A stretch of DNA of 64,000 nucleotides from Pseudomonadota bacterium (GCA_021812385.1 JAKANO010000016.1:1-64000), one strand, 5' to 3'. Numbered from the stretch's first letter, positions 1-12,421 are shown. A program made the numbers and translations. Notes: a model not told the origin generated them from the letters alone.

Positions 1-70
1 AGGACCGTGAAACGAGAACGCGCCGATGATAGTGCGGATTACCCGTGCGAAAGTAGGTCACCGCCAGGCA
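1..70 (+). rRNA. rrf: 5S ribosomal RNA, 3' end (partial, truncated by window start)
   Basis: cgccgatgatagtg...gtgcgaaagtaggtcaccgccaggc matches the conserved 3' portion of bacterial 5S rRNA; followed by an intrinsic terminator. Confidence 0.9.
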
Positions 71-80
71 CCCCATAAAA

Positions 81-107
81 ACAAAGCCCTCCTCGTGAGG
101 GCTTTGT
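81..107 (+). terminator. Rho-independent-type terminator of the rRNA operon
   Basis: Perfect 11-bp stem ACAAAGCCCTC/GAGGGCTTTGT just after 5S. Confidence 0.8.
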
Positions 108-219
108 CGTTTGGAAGGAGGGAATGTCGTTTCGCTTATCTAAAAAATAACAACTTATTAAAAGCTATGGAGTCTTATCTTTTACGCCAATTTCATTTTC
201 TTAGTCGTTGTTTATTTGT

Positions 220-263
220 TATAATGTTAAATATTTGAAAGATGGGCTGCAGGCCCATTTTTT
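220..263 (+). promoter_or_regulatory. Candidate promoter -10 (TATAAT 220-225) followed by short leader terminator/attenuator (ATGGGC-TGCAG-GCCCAT-TTTTT, 242-263) upstream of rimP
   Basis: Extended -10 TTGTTATAATG; 6-bp hairpin plus T-tract before rimP start; resembles the rimP-leader class of attenuators. Confidence 0.6.
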
Positions 264-278
264 GTTTGTGGTGAATAA

Positions 279-710
279 ATGGATTTGCTAGGGCTGTTGG
301 AAAAAACGCTGCCGGGTTTAGGCTACGAGCTTGTTGATTTAAATATCGGCAATCGGGGAAAGATGTTGCAAGTATTTATCGATAAGCCTGGTGGAATCAC
401 GATTGAGGATTGCACGGCGGTTAGTAATCATTTGAGCCGCTTACTTGCAGTTGATCTTAATTATGACTATGACCGGTTGGAAGTTTCTTCCCCTGGACTG
501 GATAGACCATTAAGAACAGCTGAAGCTTTTGAACGTTTCCGTGGCGAGAAAGCCCAGCTAAAGTTGCGCGTGCCGGTTGAAGGCCGGCGCAAAGTTGTTG
601 GCGTTTTGGGCGCATTGCAGAATGGTGTTTTGGAAATGGAAGTGGATGGCCAGCTGAAGACTTTTGCGATGGAAAACATCGATAAAGCGCGCTTGGTCCC
701 GGCTATTTAA
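279..710 (+). CDS. rimP: Ribosome maturation factor RimP
   Basis: Protein sequence ([23 protein letters not shown]) and synteny with nusA-infB. Confidence 0.97.
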   Translation: MDLLGLLEKTLPGLGYELVDLNIGNRGKMLQVFIDKPGGITIEDCTAVSNHLSRLLAVDLNYDYDRLEVSSPGLDRPLRTAEAFERFRGEKAQLKLRVPVEGRRKVVGVLGALQNGVLEMEVDGQLKTFAMENIDKARLVPAI

Positions 711-721
711 TTGGAGGTGGT

Positions 722-2212
722 ATGAGCCGCGAGATTTTGTTGGTTGTCGACGCGCTAGCGCGGGAAAAAAATGTAGACCGGGAGATTGTATTTTCGGCGC
801 TTGAACTCGCATTAGCTTCGGCCACGAAGAAACGTCATCACGACGAAGTTGAAGTTCGCGTTGCGATAGATCGTGAAACAGGTTCGTACGAAAGTTTTCG
901 GCGCTGGGACGTGGTGGCGGATGAGGATTATCTGGACGAAGGCCGTCAAATGCCTTTATCCGATGCGGTAAAGAAAAATCCGGAGATTCAAGTCGGCGAA
1001 GTTTACGAGGAACATCTGGAGCCAATTGAGTTTGGCCGTATCGGAGCCCAAACCGCAAAACAGGTGATTCTGCAGAAAATTCGAGAAGCTGAGCGCGAAC
1101 AAATTCTCTCCGACTTCTTGATGCGCAAAGAGCATTTGGTTACGGGTGTGATCAAGCGCATGGAACGTGGCAACGCCATTATCGAGTCGGGGCGAATCGA
1201 AGCGATATTGCCGCGTGATCAAATGATCCCGCGTGAAAACTTGCGCATCGGTGATCGTGTTCGCGCTTTCCTGTTAAAAATTGACCGCCAAGCACGTGGC
1301 CCGCAGCTTATCCTGTCGCGCATCGCGCCTGAGTTTTTGGTTAAATTGTTCGAGTTGGAAGTGCCTGAGATTGAGGAAGGCTTGATAGAAATTAAGGCGG
1401 CGGCGCGCGATCCAGGTGCGCGCGGCAAGATCGCGGTGAAGTCCAATGATCAACGCATCGATCCCCAGGGCACCTGCATCGGGATGCGCGGTTCGCGTGT
1501 TCAGGCGGTGACCAGTGAACTTGGCGGCGAGCGGGTAGATATCGTTTTATGGTCTCCTGAATCGGCGCAATTTGTGATCAATGCATTGGCGCCGGCCGAG
1601 GTGAGCAGCATCGTCGTGGATGAAGAAAAGCACAGTATGGATGTGGTCGTGGCTGAAGAGCAGCTTGCGCTCGCGATTGGTCGGGCAGGGCAAAATGTAC
1701 GACTTGCTTCTGAGCTTACTGGCTGGACGCTGAATATCATGACGGCGGATGAAGCTGACCAAAAGAGTACGGCAGAAGCCAGCAGCATCAAGCATGAGTT
1801 CATGCAGAAACTGGATGTGGACGAAGAAGTTGCCGAGGTCCTGGTGCAAGAGGGTTTCTCCACGCTGGAAGAGATCGCTTACGTGCCACTGAGCGAAATG
1901 CTCGAGATGGAATACTTTGATGAAGACACGATTAATGAGTTACGTGCCCGTGCCCGTAATGTCCTGTTGACTGCGGAAATTGCGAGCGAGGAAAAAGTGG
2001 AGCATGTCGCCGAAGATCTTGCGACGATGGACGGTATGGATAGTGAAACCGTGCGCCAATTGGCCGAGCATGGCATTGACAGCATCGAGGCATTGGCGGA
2101 TTTGGCAGTGGATGATCTGCTGGAAATTATCGATATGAGCGAAGATCGCGCAAAGGCGCTAATCATGACGGCGCGTGCGCCGTGGTTTAGCGCCGAGCAG
2201 GCGAATAGTTAA
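722..2212 (+). CDS. nusA: Transcription termination/antitermination protein NusA
   Basis: S1/KH domains, C-terminal acidic repeats, synteny. Confidence 0.98.
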   Translation: MSREILLVVDALAREKNVDREIVFSALELALASATKKRHHDEVEVRVAIDRETGSYESFRRWDVVADEDYLDEGRQMPLSDAVKKNPEIQVGEVYEEHLEPIEFGRIGAQTAKQVILQKIREAEREQILSDFLMRKEHLVTGVIKRMERGNAIIESGRIEAILPRDQMIPRENLRIGDRVRAFLLKIDRQARGPQLILSRIAPEFLVKLFELEVPEIEEGLIEIKAAARDPGARGKIAVKSNDQRIDPQGTCIGMRGSRVQAVTSELGGERVDIVLWSPESAQFVINALAPAEVSSIVVDEEKHSMDVVVAEEQLALAIGRAGQNVRLASELTGWTLNIMTADEADQKSTAEASSIKHEFMQKLDVDEEVAEVLVQEGFSTLEEIAYVPLSEMLEMEYFDEDTINELRARARNVLLTAEIASEEKVEHVAEDLATMDGMDSETVRQLAEHGIDSIEALADLAVDDLLEIIDMSEDRAKALIMTARAPWFSAEQANS

Positions 2213-2239
2213 TAGAGTGCGACGGATGGAGAGGCTTGA

Positions 2240-4804
2240 ATGCCACAAATGAATGTATCGCAATTTGCCACAGAGCTAGGTGTTGCAGCTTCGCTTTTAT
2301 TGGAGCAGCTGAAGGCGGCTGGCGTGGAGAAATGCGCTGACGATGATTCCTTGTCCGAACAGGACAAGACGCAGTTGCTGGATTACTTGCGTCGCGCCCA
2401 TGGCGTGAAAGAAGGCCGCAGCAAGATCACGCTGACGCGCCGCGAAACGACCGAGATTCGCAAGTCGGATTCGACGGGAAAAATGCGCACTATTCAAGTT
2501 GAAGTGCGTAAGAAGCGGGTGGTTGTTAAACGCGAGGCTGCTGCAGAAGAAGCGCCGGCCAAGGACAAGGAGGTGAAAGCCGCCGAACCCACCCCTGTGA
2601 TTGATGCAGAACAAATGGCCAAGCGCGAAGAAGAGGCGCGCAAGCAGGCTGCATTAATCGAAGCTCAAAAGCAAGAAGTCGAAGCCAAAAAAAGTCGTAC
2701 ACGGAGTAAGAAGGCCGCAGCCGAAGCTGCTGCGCTTGCGGCTGAGCCGGTCGCGCCGACTGCTGCTGCGCTTGCACCTGTCGCCGAAGCTGCGGCAGTA
2801 GTGCCTGCAGCCGCAGAAATAAAGACTGATGGCACTTTACATATTACCAAGCCTACTGAAGGCGAGACTGCGCGCAAAAAAGGCGCAAAGAAAGCAAAAA
2901 CCTCGACCTGGGTAGATGAAGGCACAAAGAAGCGCGGGCTCAAGGTGCGTGGTGAGGTCGCCGGTACTGCTTGGCGCGGACGCAAGACGTCGTCAAAACA
3001 TAAGCCAGAAGAAGATGGATCGCATGCATTCAATGCCCCAACCGAACCGGTGGTGCGCGAAGTATTGGTCGCAGAAACCATTTCCGTCGGTGATTTGGCG
3101 CACAAAATGTCGGTGAAAGCCGCCGAAGTCATCAAGGTGCTGATGAAGATGGGTTCGATGGTCACCATCAATCAAGTGCTGGATCAAGAAACCGCCATGA
3201 TCGTGGTGGAAGAAATGGGGCATATTGCGAAGCCTGCCGCGTTGGATAATCCGGAAACCTATCTTGAAGATGCGCAGACAAAGGAAGCGGAGAAACTGCC
3301 GCGCGCCCCTGTTGTCACGGTGATGGGACACGTCGATCACGGTAAAACGTCGTTGCTCGACTACATTCGCACCACGCGCGTGGCTAGCGGCGAGGCGGGC
3401 GGCATTACCCAGCATATCGGCGCCTACCATGTGGAAACGCCGCGCGGTATGGTGACATTCCTGGATACGCCAGGTCACGAAGCATTTACCGCAATGCGTG
3501 CACGCGGCGCTCGCGCGACTGACATTGTCATTCTGGTCGTGGCGGCTGACGATGGCGTAATGCCACAAACGATCGAGGCAATCCACCATGCCAAGGCGGC
3601 AAATGTGCCGTTGGTGGTGGCTGTGAATAAAATCGATAAGGCTGAAGCGAATCCTGAGCGCGTAAAGCAGGAGCTATCGGCGCAAGGCGTCGTGGCGGAA
3701 GAATGGGGCGGCGACACCATGTTCGTCGAGGTCTCTGCCAAGACTGGGCAAGGCATAGACGCGCTGTTGGAGCGGGTTCTACTGCAGGCGGAGGTATTGG
3801 ATTTGCATGCGCCGCGTAATTGTCCCGCGAAGGGTTTAGTCATCGAATCGCGACTCGATAAAGGCCGCGGGCCGGTTGCGACTATCTTGGTGCAGTCTGG
3901 AACATTGCGCCAAGGCGATATTTTGTTGGCGGGAGCTGCCTTTGGTCGCGTGCGCGCGATGTTGGATGAAAATGGAAAGCCGGTAAAAGAAGCTGGACCT
4001 TCGATCCCGGTAGAAATTCTCGGTCTGACGGAAGTTCCGCTTGCTGGCGAAGATGCCATGTCCTTGGTGGATGAGCGCAAGGCACGTGAAATCGCGATGT
4101 TCCGTCAGGGCAAGTTCCGCGATGTGAAGTTAGCCAAGCAGCATGCAGCAAAACTCGAAAATATGTTTGAGAATATGGGTGAGGGCGAAGCAAAATCGCT
4201 GCCGCTTATTATCAAGGCTGACGTGCAAGGTTCGCAGGAAGCATTGACGCATGCGCTGGCCAAGCTTTCTACCGAGGAAGTCAAGGTTTTGGTAATTCAT
4301 GGCGCGGTAGGCGGCATTACAGAATCGGATGTAAATCTTGCACTCGCTTCAAAAGCAGTGATTATCGGTTTTAATGTGCGCGCGGATGCGCAGGCACGCA
4401 AATTGGCCCAAACCAATGATGTGGATATTCGTTATTACAATATTATTTACGAAGCGGTTGACGAGATCAAAGCGGCCATGTCCGGCATGCTCGCACCTGA
4501 GAGAAAGGAGCAAGCTCTGGGTGTAGTCGAAATTCGCCAAGTATTCAGAATTTCCAAAGTTGGTGCTGTTGCCGGTTGCTATGTGCTTGAGGGTGTCATC
4601 AAGCGCAATTCAATGGTCCGCGTAGTGCGTGATGGTGTTGTGCTGCATACTGGCGAACTGGATTCACTCAAGCGCTTCAAAGATGACGTTAAGGAAGTGA
4701 AAGCCAATTTTGAATGTGGGCTGTCGCTTAAAAACTTTAATGACATCCAAGAAGGTGATCAGCTCGAAGCGTTTGAGGTGGTCGAGGTAGCGCGCTCGCT
4801 GTAA
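2240..4804 (+). CDS. infB: Translation initiation factor IF-2
   Basis: [13 protein letters not shown]1, DTPGHEAF G3, NKID G4 motifs; Ala/Glu-rich N-terminal domain. Confidence 0.98.
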   Translation: MPQMNVSQFATELGVAASLLLEQLKAAGVEKCADDDSLSEQDKTQLLDYLRRAHGVKEGRSKITLTRRETTEIRKSDSTGKMRTIQVEVRKKRVVVKREAAAEEAPAKDKEVKAAEPTPVIDAEQMAKREEEARKQAALIEAQKQEVEAKKSRTRSKKAAAEAAALAAEPVAPTAAALAPVAEAAAVVPAAAEIKTDGTLHITKPTEGETARKKGAKKAKTSTWVDEGTKKRGLKVRGEVAGTAWRGRKTSSKHKPEEDGSHAFNAPTEPVVREVLVAETISVGDLAHKMSVKAAEVIKVLMKMGSMVTINQVLDQETAMIVVEEMGHIAKPAALDNPETYLEDAQTKEAEKLPRAPVVTVMGHVDHGKTSLLDYIRTTRVASGEAGGITQHIGAYHVETPRGMVTFLDTPGHEAFTAMRARGARATDIVILVVAADDGVMPQTIEAIHHAKAANVPLVVAVNKIDKAEANPERVKQELSAQGVVAEEWGGDTMFVEVSAKTGQGIDALLERVLLQAEVLDLHAPRNCPAKGLVIESRLDKGRGPVATILVQSGTLRQGDILLAGAAFGRVRAMLDENGKPVKEAGPSIPVEILGLTEVPLAGEDAMSLVDERKAREIAMFRQGKFRDVKLAKQHAAKLENMFENMGEGEAKSLPLIIKADVQGSQEALTHALAKLSTEEVKVLVIHGAVGGITESDVNLALASKAVIIGFNVRADAQARKLAQTNDVDIRYYNIIYEAVDEIKAAMSGMLAPERKEQALGVVEIRQVFRISKVGAVAGCYVLEGVIKRNSMVRVVRDGVVLHTGELDSLKRFKDDVKEVKANFECGLSLKNFNDIQEGDQLEAFEVVEVARSL

Positions 4805-4809
4805 ATTTT

Positions 4810-5184
4810 ATGCCTAAAGATGTCTCCCGCACGCACCGCGTTGCTGAACAAATTCAGCGTGAATTGGCTGAGCTGATTCAGCTGGAATTGAAAGACCCGC
4901 GTGTGGGAATGATTACCGTGACGGGCGTAGAAGTCACCTCTGATTATTCCCATGCTAAGGTTTTTTTCTCGCTGTTAGGCGATCAAGAACGTTTACAGCA
5001 AGCATTAACCGGCCTCAACTCGGCGGCAGGTTATTTGCGATCACAAGTTGCACACCGCATGAAATTGCGCATTATGCCAGCGCTGCATTTTGTTCACGAC
5101 ACCTCCATTGAACAGGGGATGCGGCTCGATAAGTTGATTTCCGAAGCCGTGGCTGAAGACGCGCGCCATCCTGTCGACGAATAA
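4810..5184 (+). CDS. rbfA: Ribosome-binding factor A
   Basis: Protein family signature and synteny. Confidence 0.96.
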   Translation: MPKDVSRTHRVAEQIQRELAELIQLELKDPRVGMITVTGVEVTSDYSHAKVFFSLLGDQERLQQALTGLNSAAGYLRSQVAHRMKLRIMPALHFVHDTSIEQGMRLDKLISEAVAEDARHPVDE

Positions 5185-5188
5185 TTCT

Positions 5189-6091
5189 TTGCAAACGAAG
5201 CGTATTAAACGCGATGTGAGTGGCGTCTTGCTACTCGACAAGCCTGTGGGCATCACCTCAAATGCCGCACTGCAACACGCAAAACGCCTATATCGCGCAT
5301 CCAAGGCCGGGCTTACTGGCATTCTTGATCCTTTAGCCAGCGGCTTGTTGCCACTTTGTTTTGGCGAGGCCACCAAGTTTGCGCAATACCCTACCGATGC
5401 CGATAAATCTTATGAAGTCGTGATCAAGCTGGGGATCACCACGGATACTGGCGATAGTGAAGGGCAGGTTCTTACACGGCAAGCTTCAACGGCTGGAAGA
5501 GCCGATATAGAGCGTGCTATCAAGCAATTCACCGGCACTATTTTGCAAACCCCGCCGATGTATTCGGCGCTGAAACACCAAGGCCAACCGCTGTATAAAT
5601 ATGCGCGGCAAGGCATTGAAATTGAGCGCGCACCACGACAAATTTCTTTGCATCGCATAACGCTCTTGAATTTTGAAGGCGACGTATTTAGTTTGAGCGT
5701 CGACTGCAGCAAAGGCACCTATATCCGCGTGTTGGCGGAAGATATCGGCAGATTTCTCGGATGCGGTGCGCATTTGATTGCGTTGCAGCGCACCCGTGTA
5801 GGCAATTTTTCTCTAGCTGACGCGTATACCCTAGATTTAATCGAGGCGCTATCTGAAACCGAGCGTGACCTTAGGCTTTTACCCGCGGATCGATTGGTGG
5901 AAAACTTGCCTGGGGTGGATTTAGACCAGGATGCTGCATTTTACCTGCGCCAGGGGCAGGCGGTCTGGCAACCCAAACTGCAGTTTCAGCAGCGGTATAG
6001 AATATATGACGAAAAACATGTATTTATGGGGGTTGGCGAGGTCGACGATGCAGGCAGACTGGCGCCGAAACGGCTCGTGGTGCAGCGATAA
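5189..6091 (+). CDS. truB: tRNA pseudouridine(55) synthase TruB (TTG start)
   Basis: VSGVLLLDKPVGITSN, GTLDPLASG-like motif (GILDPLASGLLP), synteny. Confidence 0.96.
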   Translation: MQTKRIKRDVSGVLLLDKPVGITSNAALQHAKRLYRASKAGLTGILDPLASGLLPLCFGEATKFAQYPTDADKSYEVVIKLGITTDTGDSEGQVLTRQASTAGRADIERAIKQFTGTILQTPPMYSALKHQGQPLYKYARQGIEIERAPRQISLHRITLLNFEGDVFSLSVDCSKGTYIRVLAEDIGRFLGCGAHLIALQRTRVGNFSLADAYTLDLIEALSETERDLRLLPADRLVENLPGVDLDQDAAFYLRQGQAVWQPKLQFQQRYRIYDEKHVFMGVGEVDDAGRLAPKRLVVQR

Positions 6092-6117
6092 CCCTGATAA
6101 ATGTATATTGAAAATGC

Positions 6118-6147
6118 TTGAAAAATTAGTGAATTTAAGAGTAAAAT
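6118..6147 (+). promoter_or_regulatory. Candidate sigma70 promoter for rpsO
   Basis: TTGAAA - 18 bp - TAAAAT, about 30 bp upstream of rpsO. Confidence 0.5.
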
Positions 6148-6175
6148 GCGCGTTTTCCGCTGGAGCTAGACTGAC

Positions 6176-6445
6176 ATGGCTGTAACTACTGCTGATAAGG
6201 CAAAAATCGTAGGCGATTACCAACTTGCACAAGGTGACACCGGTTCGCCAGAAGTACAAGTTGCGCTGATGACGGCTCGCATTAACCATCTTACTGGCCA
6301 CTTCAAAGATCATGTGAAGGACCACCACTCACGTCGGGGTTTGCTGAAGTTGGTTAGCAAGCGTCGTAAGTTGTTAGATTATCTCAAGAGTTCCAGTGCT
6401 GATCGTTATCGTGCTCTGATTGATCGCCTCAGCCTGCGCAAGTAA
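6176..6445 (+). CDS. rpsO: 30S ribosomal protein S15
   Basis: Sequence and size typical of S15 (89 aa); synteny with pnp. Confidence 0.98.
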   Translation: MAVTTADKAKIVGDYQLAQGDTGSPEVQVALMTARINHLTGHFKDHVKDHHSRRGLLKLVSKRRKLLDYLKSSSADRYRALIDRLSLRK

Positions 6446-6454
6446 TCATCGCCC

Positions 6455-6485
6455 TAGGCGCGGTATCTACCGCGCCTATTTTTTT
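6455..6485 (+). terminator. Intrinsic terminator between rpsO and pnp
   Basis: TAGGCGCGGTA/TACCGCGCCTA perfect stem followed by T7. Confidence 0.85.
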
Positions 6486-6537
6486 GCCCTTGCTTAGCCC
6501 GCGCCGCGGGCTTGTTTGTTGATAAAGGATCAAAATT

Positions 6538-8661
6538 TTGAGTCTCGTAAAAAAAACCTTCACCTACGGCAAACATCAAGTCACCCTTGAAACTGGCGAA
6601 ATCGCCCGGCAAGCCAGCGGCGCCGTTATGGTGAACATGGATGACACCTGTGTTTTAGTAACCGTAGTGGGTGCAAAAGATGTTAAAGCGGGCCAAGACT
6701 TTTTCCCGCTGACCGTAGATTATCAAGAGCGCACTTATGCGGCTGGTAAGATCCCCGGCGGTTTCTTCCGTCGTGAAGGCAAGCCTTCGGAAAAAGAAAC
6801 GCTTACTTCGCGTTTGATTGATCGTCCTATTCGTCCACTGTTCCCGGACAGCTTCTACAACGAAGTGCAAATTGTGGCGACCGTGATGTCGTCCAATTCC
6901 GAAGTAGATGCGGATATTGCGGCCCTGATCGGTGCTTCCGCTGCATTATCCATCTCCGGTGTACCCTTCAATGGCCCGCTCGGCGCTGCGCGCGTAGGCT
7001 ATTTAAACGGCGAATATTTGCTTAATCCGACTAAAACAGAACTCGAAACTTCTGCTTTGAATCTCGTGGTGGCAGGTACTGAACAAGCGGTATTGATGGT
7101 TGAATCCGAAGCGCAGGAATTATCGGAAAGCGTGATGCTCGGGGCTGTTGTATATGGTCACGAACAAATGCAGGCCGTCATCAAAGCGATTAACGAATTA
7201 GTTGAAGAAGCGGGCAAAGATCCTTGGGATTGGAAGCCGATTCAGCATGACGCCACTTTGGTGGAGCGTGTCAGTCAGCTTGCTGACGCTGCGTTGCAAG
7301 AAGCCTATCGCATTACGCAAAAACAATCGCGTATGGCGCAGGTTGATGCTATTCGCGAACGCGTATTCAGCGAGTTGATTACGGCGGATATGGATACTGC
7401 GCAACAAAATGCAGTGAAGGATTTATTTCACGCAAGCGAAGCAAAAGTTGTCCGTAGCCGCATCCTCGGCGGCGAGCCACGTATTGACGGACGTGACACG
7501 CGCACCGTGCGTCCTATCACGATCCGTACCGGCGTGTTGCCGCGTACCCATGGTTCGGCGTTGTTCACGCGCGGTGAAACGCAGGGCTTGGTCGTGGCTA
7601 CGCTGGGCACCGCACGCGACGCGCAAAAGATTGACGCGCTGCAAGGCGACTTCTCGGATCCATTCATGTTGCACTACAACATGCCTCCGTATGCGACAGG
7701 CGAGACTGGTCGCGTGGGCACGCCGAAGCGTCGCGAGATCGGCCATGGCCGTCTTGCCAAGCGCGCGCTGCTTGCCGTGCTGCCTGGCCCAGCCGATTTT
7801 AGCTATGCGATTCGTTTGGTTTCAGAGATTACGGAATCGAATGGTTCGAGCTCGATGGCTTCTGTTTGCGGTGGTTGCTTAGCGCTTATGGATGCTGGCG
7901 TTCCCGTCAAATCGCATGTGGCCGGTATTGCCATGGGTTTAATTAAGGATGGAAACCGTTTTGCCGTGTTGACCGATATTTTGGGTGACGAAGATCACTT
8001 GGGCGACATGGACTTCAAGGTCGCGGGTACCGAGCAGGGCATCACCGCCTTGCAAATGGATATCAAAATCACCGGCATTACCAAGGAAATCATGCATGCC
8101 GCGTTGGTGCAAGCCCAAGAGGGCCGCATGCACATTCTGGGTATCATGAAACAAGCCGTTCCGGTTGTGCGTCAAGACCTGTCCGATTTCGCGCCACGGA
8201 TGATTACACTGAAAATCAACCCAGAAAAAATTCGTGACGTGATCGGTAAAGGTGGTGCGGTGATTCGCGCACTGACTGAGGAAACCGGTACGACCATCGA
8301 TATTGGCGAAGACGGCACAGTAACCATCGCTTGTATGAGTACTGAAGCAGGCGATTTGGCCAAGAAACGTATCGAAGAAATTACGGCAGAAGTCGAAGTT
8401 GGCCGTGTTTATGAAGGTACGGTTTTAAAGCTGTTGGATTTCGGCGCAATCGTCAGCGTATTGCCGGGCCGCGATGGCCTGTTGCATATCTCGCAAATTG
8501 CGCACGAACGCGTTAATACGGTCGGAGAGCACCTTAAGGAAGGTCAAAACGTGCGTGTTAAAGTCTTGGAAGCCGACGAGAAGGGCCGTTTGCGTCTTTC
8601 CATGAAAGCCTTGTTGGACCCCCCGCCTGCGCCTGCAGAAAAGAAGCCGGAACAAGCATAA
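6538..8661 (+). CDS. pnp: Polyribonucleotide nucleotidyltransferase (TTG start)
   Basis: Two RNase PH domains, KH and S1 domains; synteny. Confidence 0.98.
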   Translation: MSLVKKTFTYGKHQVTLETGEIARQASGAVMVNMDDTCVLVTVVGAKDVKAGQDFFPLTVDYQERTYAAGKIPGGFFRREGKPSEKETLTSRLIDRPIRPLFPDSFYNEVQIVATVMSSNSEVDADIAALIGASAALSISGVPFNGPLGAARVGYLNGEYLLNPTKTELETSALNLVVAGTEQAVLMVESEAQELSESVMLGAVVYGHEQMQAVIKAINELVEEAGKDPWDWKPIQHDATLVERVSQLADAALQEAYRITQKQSRMAQVDAIRERVFSELITADMDTAQQNAVKDLFHASEAKVVRSRILGGEPRIDGRDTRTVRPITIRTGVLPRTHGSALFTRGETQGLVVATLGTARDAQKIDALQGDFSDPFMLHYNMPPYATGETGRVGTPKRREIGHGRLAKRALLAVLPGPADFSYAIRLVSEITESNGSSSMASVCGGCLALMDAGVPVKSHVAGIAMGLIKDGNRFAVLTDILGDEDHLGDMDFKVAGTEQGITALQMDIKITGITKEIMHAALVQAQEGRMHILGIMKQAVPVVRQDLSDFAPRMITLKINPEKIRDVIGKGGAVIRALTEETGTTIDIGEDGTVTIACMSTEAGDLAKKRIEEITAEVEVGRVYEGTVLKLLDFGAIVSVLPGRDGLLHISQIAHERVNTVGEHLKEGQNVRVKVLEADEKGRLRLSMKALLDPPPAPAEKKPEQA

Positions 8662-8675
8662 GCTTGTGCTTGGCG

Positions 8676-8711
8676 AAATAAAAAAGGCAGCCTCGGCTGC
8701 CTTTTTTATTT
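8676..8711. terminator. Bidirectional intrinsic terminator between convergent pnp and the minus-strand ORF
   Basis: AAATAAAAAAGGCAGCC..GGCTGCCTTTTTTATTT. Confidence 0.85.
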
Positions 8712-8730
8712 GGGGGATTAACTGGAGGTG

Positions 8731-9189
8731 TTAGCGCAATGAAGCCAAGAAATTCTTCCACCAGCGCTGGCGGCCTTGCGGCAAGGCCTGCGTGATGAGC
8801 TCGGTGGGTTGCGTTTGGCTCATGATCCAGCCGGGCAAGGTGGGTGTTTTTGAAGAGCCGCAGGATGAACCTAGATGATTCGGGTCATAGATTTTAATGA
8901 AGGTGGGATGATCCAAATCATCGGCATAAACGATGCCGCAATAGTCCTCTTGATGTTCCTGGTGTAACAAGGAATTTATGCGGGCCATGAATTGCTGTAC
9001 ATGCGCGTCATCAGCGGTTTCGGTGGGTACGGCTTCACCGACCGCATATAAAAACCAGCCAGCATGCGCATCAACCTTGCTCCAAAATTCGTCCAGTTGC
9101 TCCCAGCGCATAATCCCATAGAGAACGCCGCTGAGCGCACGGCTAAATGCGTCTGCTGCTTGCGGAAGCTGTGCGTTCATCTGGCCCAT
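8731..9189 (-). CDS. Conserved hypothetical protein
   Basis: Intact 152-aa ORF between terminator and dksA; no family recognised. Confidence 0.7.
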   Translation of the reverse strand: MGQMNAQLPQAADAFSRALSGVLYGIMRWEQLDEFWSKVDAHAGWFLYAVGEAVPTETADDAHVQQFMARINSLLHQEHQEDYCGIVYADDLDHPTFIKIYDPNHLGSSCGSSKTPTLPGWIMSQTQPTELITQALPQGRQRWWKNFLASLR

Positions 9190-9209
9190 GCAATATCTTG
9201 AAGCAGGCG

Positions 9210-9632
9210 TTATTTAGCGACTTGTCGTTCGCGCATTTCATCGAGTGTCTTGCAATCGATGCAAAGCGTGGCGGTGGGGCGTGCTTCCAGGCGCTTCAGA
9301 CCGATCTCTACGCCGCAGCTTTCGCAATAGCCGTAATCGCCCGATTCGATTTTGGCGATCGTTTCGTCGATTTTCTTGATGAGTTTGCGCTCGCGGTCGC
9401 GGTTGCGGAGTTCCAATGCAATGTCTGATTCTTGGCTGGCGCGGTCATTCGGATCAGCGAAAACCGTGGCCTCGTCCTGCATGGTATGCACGGTGCGGTC
9501 AATATCTTGGGATAGATCGGCCTTCCACTCAGAGAGGATTTTGCGAAAATGCGTTTGTTGACGCGCATTCATATAAGTTTCACCCTTTTTTGGTACGTAG
9601 GGTGCAAACGCCTTGTGCTGTTCCACGGACAT
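9210..9632 (-). CDS. dksA: RNA polymerase-binding transcription factor DksA
   Basis: Coiled coil with DPNDRAS, C4 zinc finger CESCG..CIDCK. Confidence 0.97.
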   Translation of the reverse strand: MSVEQHKAFAPYVPKKGETYMNARQQTHFRKILSEWKADLSQDIDRTVHTMQDEATVFADPNDRASQESDIALELRNRDRERKLIKKIDETIAKIESGDYGYCESCGVEIGLKRLEARPTATLCIDCKTLDEMRERQVAK

Positions 9633-9720
9633 CTTGAATTTACCCGTTGCAAAAAGAGATTAAATACCAGTTTTTTTAATTTACCGCAAGTTTTCTGACG
9701 TACTTGCCAAGGAGTAGTGC

Positions 9721-10482
9721 GTGCCTTTAGATGCTTTGATTTTTGATGTGGATGGGACGCTTGCCGATACCGAGCGCGATGGCCATCGTTTGGCCTTTAA
9801 TGCGGCCTTCAGCGAGTTTAATTTGGACTGGGTATGGGATGTTCCTACCTATGGCAAATTATTGGCTGTGACGGGCGGAAAGGAGCGTATGCAGCATTAC
9901 GTTAATACCCTACGCCCGGATTTTGTTAAGACCAAGGATTTTGAAGATTTGATCGTGCAACTGCATCGGGCTAAAACGCGGCATTATACCGAGCTGCTCG
10001 CGCAGGGTGGAATCCCGTTACGGCCAGGGGTTAAACAGCTATTGAACGAAGCGCGAAATCAAGGCGTGCGTTTGGCGATTGCAACCACCACCACGCCGGA
10101 GAATGTAAGCGCGTTGTTGACGCACAGCCTGGCTCCTGGCTCAGAATCGTGGTTCGAGCAAATCGGCGCGGGTGATATCGTACCTGCCAAAAAGCCTGCC
10201 CCGGATATTTATCATTGGGTATTGCAAAAGATGGACCTTAAACCCACGCAATGCCTGGCTTTCGAGGATTCGGAGAACGGTATTCTGGCGAGTCGGGGTG
10301 CCGGCTTGAAAACTGTGGTGACGATTAACGACTATACCGCAGATCATGATTTCACCGGCGCGACGGTGTTGTTGAGTGATTTAGGTAGTCCCGAGACGCC
10401 AATGCAGGTGCTGAGCGGCTCGGCGCACGGCAAAACTTATGTGGATCTCGAATTACTCCGGACGTGGCACGCCGAGTCTTAA
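9721..10482 (+). CDS. HAD-IA family hydrolase, CbbY-like
   Basis: [28 protein letters not shown] motifs. Confidence 0.9.
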   Translation: MPLDALIFDVDGTLADTERDGHRLAFNAAFSEFNLDWVWDVPTYGKLLAVTGGKERMQHYVNTLRPDFVKTKDFEDLIVQLHRAKTRHYTELLAQGGIPLRPGVKQLLNEARNQGVRLAIATTTTPENVSALLTHSLAPGSESWFEQIGAGDIVPAKKPAPDIYHWVLQKMDLKPTQCLAFEDSENGILASRGAGLKTVVTINDYTADHDFTGATVLLSDLGSPETPMQVLSGSAHGKTYVDLELLRTWHAES

Positions 10483-11345
10483 TCGGCATGCAGTTTATTT
10501 GCATGCAGCGTGTTCTGCAGCAAGGTTGCAATGGTCATGGGCCCAACGCCGCCCGGTACTGGCGTAATCCAGCCAGCACGCTTTTTCGCTTCATCGAATT
10601 CCACATCACCGCAAATCGAGCCATCCGCTATGCGGTTGATGCCGACATCAATGACGATAGCGCCTTGTTTGATCCAGTCGCCTTTGACCATCTGCGGCTT
10701 GCCAACGGCAACGACTAAAACCTCTGCAGTGCGGACATGATCGGCTAGGTTGCGAGTAGCGCTATGTGTCACTGTCACCGTACAACCGGCCAGTAAAAGC
10801 TCCAGCGCCATGGGGCGACCAACAATGTTGGAGGCGCCAACCACGACGGCATTCAAACCGCGCAAATCAACGCCAGTCGATTTAAGCAGCGTCATTGCGC
10901 CATAGGGCGTGCAGGGCCGCAACATGGGATTACGCTGCGCTAAGCGCCCGATGTTGTAGGGATGAAAGCCATCCACATCCTTGTCGGGTCGAATCCGCTC
11001 GATCACATCAGGTTCGGCGATGTGCGCCGGCAAGGGCAATTGCACCAGGATGCCGTCAATGCTGGTATCTGCATTCAACTGATCGATGAGTGCTAGCAAT
11101 TCCGACTGCTTCGTAGCGGCTGGAAGGTCATGCGCAACCGACCGAATGCCGGTGCGCTCACAGGCTTTGCGCTTATTTCGCACATAGATCGCGGAGGCTG
11201 GATTGTCGCCAATCAGTATCACCGCTAATCCTGGCGCACGTTTTCCGGCGGCAATGCGCAGGGAAACCTCTTGGTGAATTTCTTCAAGTAGTTGATCGGC
11301 AATCAGTTTGCCGTTGATGATTTGTGCTGTCATGTATGGCTTCAA
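10479..11345 (-). CDS. folD: Bifunctional methylenetetrahydrofolate dehydrogenase/cyclohydrolase
   Basis: [25 protein letters not shown] motifs. Confidence 0.97.
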   Translation of the reverse strand: MKPYMTAQIINGKLIADQLLEEIHQEVSLRIAAGKRAPGLAVILIGDNPASAIYVRNKRKACERTGIRSVAHDLPAATKQSELLALIDQLNADTSIDGILVQLPLPAHIAEPDVIERIRPDKDVDGFHPYNIGRLAQRNPMLRPCTPYGAMTLLKSTGVDLRGLNAVVVGASNIVGRPMALELLLAGCTVTVTHSATRNLADHVRTAEVLVVAVGKPQMVKGDWIKQGAIVIDVGINRIADGSICGDVEFDEAKKRAGWITPVPGGVGPMTIATLLQNTLHANKLHAD

Positions 11346-11480
11346 TTAAAAAGTGTAATCATCGCATTGCTCGCAGTGCCTACTCAAGCGCCTGCTTGCA
11401 TTGATTTTTTTGTCAGTCACGGCTATAGTTCGTTTGCCCTGAATTTAGCAAGTGCATTTTTGTTCTCGGTGTTTCATAAA

Positions 11481-11557
11481 CGGGGTGTAGCGTAGCCTGG
11501 TAGCGCGCCTGCTTTGGGAGCAGGATGTCGGGAGTTCAAATCTCTCCACCCCGACCA
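11481..11557 (+). tRNA. tRNA-Pro (TGG)
   Basis: Cloverleaf readable: CGGGGTG acceptor, loop TTTGGGA, TTCAAAT T-loop, CCA encoded. Confidence 0.95.
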
Positions 11558-11623
11558 ATTTTTCGCTGAAATCTTTCAATAGTTTTCCGCAATAGTTTTT
11601 CTTCGGTGTTAACCCGGTACGAT

Positions 11624-11700
11624 CTGCCCGTAGCTCAACCGGATAGAGCACCAGCCTTCTAAGCTGGGGGTTACAGGTTCGATTCCTGTCGGGCAGGCCA
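11624..11700 (+). tRNA. tRNA-Arg (TCT)
   Basis: Acceptor CTGCCCG/CGGGCAG, anticodon loop CTTCTAA, GGTTCGATTCC, CCA encoded. Confidence 0.95.
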
Positions 11701-11787
11701 CTCTAAATCTTGATTTTCCATGCCTGTTGGCCCATAATTGCCGCCTTCTTTGCGCAGCCGATTTAATTGGGTTGTGTGCATGATCAT

Positions 11788-11864
11788 GGCGGCGTTAGCT
11801 CAGTTGGTAGAGCACTGGATTGTGATTCCAGTGGTCACCGGTTCGAACCCGGTACGTCGCCCCA
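11788..11864 (+). tRNA. tRNA-His (GTG)
   Basis: G-1 opposite C73, anticodon loop TTGTGAT, T-arm CCGGTTCGAACCCGG, CCA encoded. Confidence 0.95.
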
Positions 11865-11878
11865 TTTATTTTCCTCAT

Positions 11879-12328
11879 TTATTCTTTGTGCGTACGCACT
11901 AAACGTTGTTTCTCGCGCTGCCAATCCCGCTCTTTTTCCGTCTCGCGGATATCATGTTTTTTCTTGCCCTTGGCCAAACCAATTTCCAGCTTTATCCGGC
12001 CGCGCGTGTAGTGGATGTTGAGTGCGATCAGGGTGTAGCCGGCGCGTTCCACTTTGGCGATCAAGCGCTGAATCTCTTCGGCATGCAGCAAAAGCTTACG
12101 GGTACGCGTAGGGTTGGGATGAACATGCGTCGAAGCGGTGGGCAGTGGACTAATATGCGAGCCGATCAAAAACAGCTCGCCATGATTGATAATCACATAA
12201 GACTCTTTGAGCTGCGCACGACCAGCGCGGATCGCTTTTACTTCCCAGCCTTCTAGGGCAATGCCTGCCTCGAATTTTTCTTCGATGAAGTAATCGTGAA
12301 AGGCTTTTTTGTTCTGAACGATAGACAT
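11879..12328 (-). CDS. smpB: SsrA-binding protein SmpB (internal start [13 protein letters not shown] chosen; the track ORF is N-terminally over-extended)
   Basis: [25 protein letters not shown]...[13 protein letters not shown]. Confidence 0.95.
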   Translation of the reverse strand: MSIVQNKKAFHDYFIEEKFEAGIALEGWEVKAIRAGRAQLKESYVIINHGELFLIGSHISPLPTASTHVHPNPTRTRKLLLHAEEIQRLIAKVERAGYTLIALNIHYTRGRIKLEIGLAKGKKKHDIRETEKERDWQREKQRLVRTHKE

Positions 12329-12421
12329 CGGGGAAATGAAATCAGGGGCGAAATCGCGTATTCTACCAGCTTTACAAAATGCTTTTGCGTCCGGCCTCGC
12401 GCTGGACCGGTCGGTAGAATA

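Noticed and set aside
12296-12421. N-terminal extensions of the smpB and ratA track ORFs across their divergent promoter region
   Set aside because: The extensions overlap each other antisense and do not resemble family N-termini; internal starts fit the families better.
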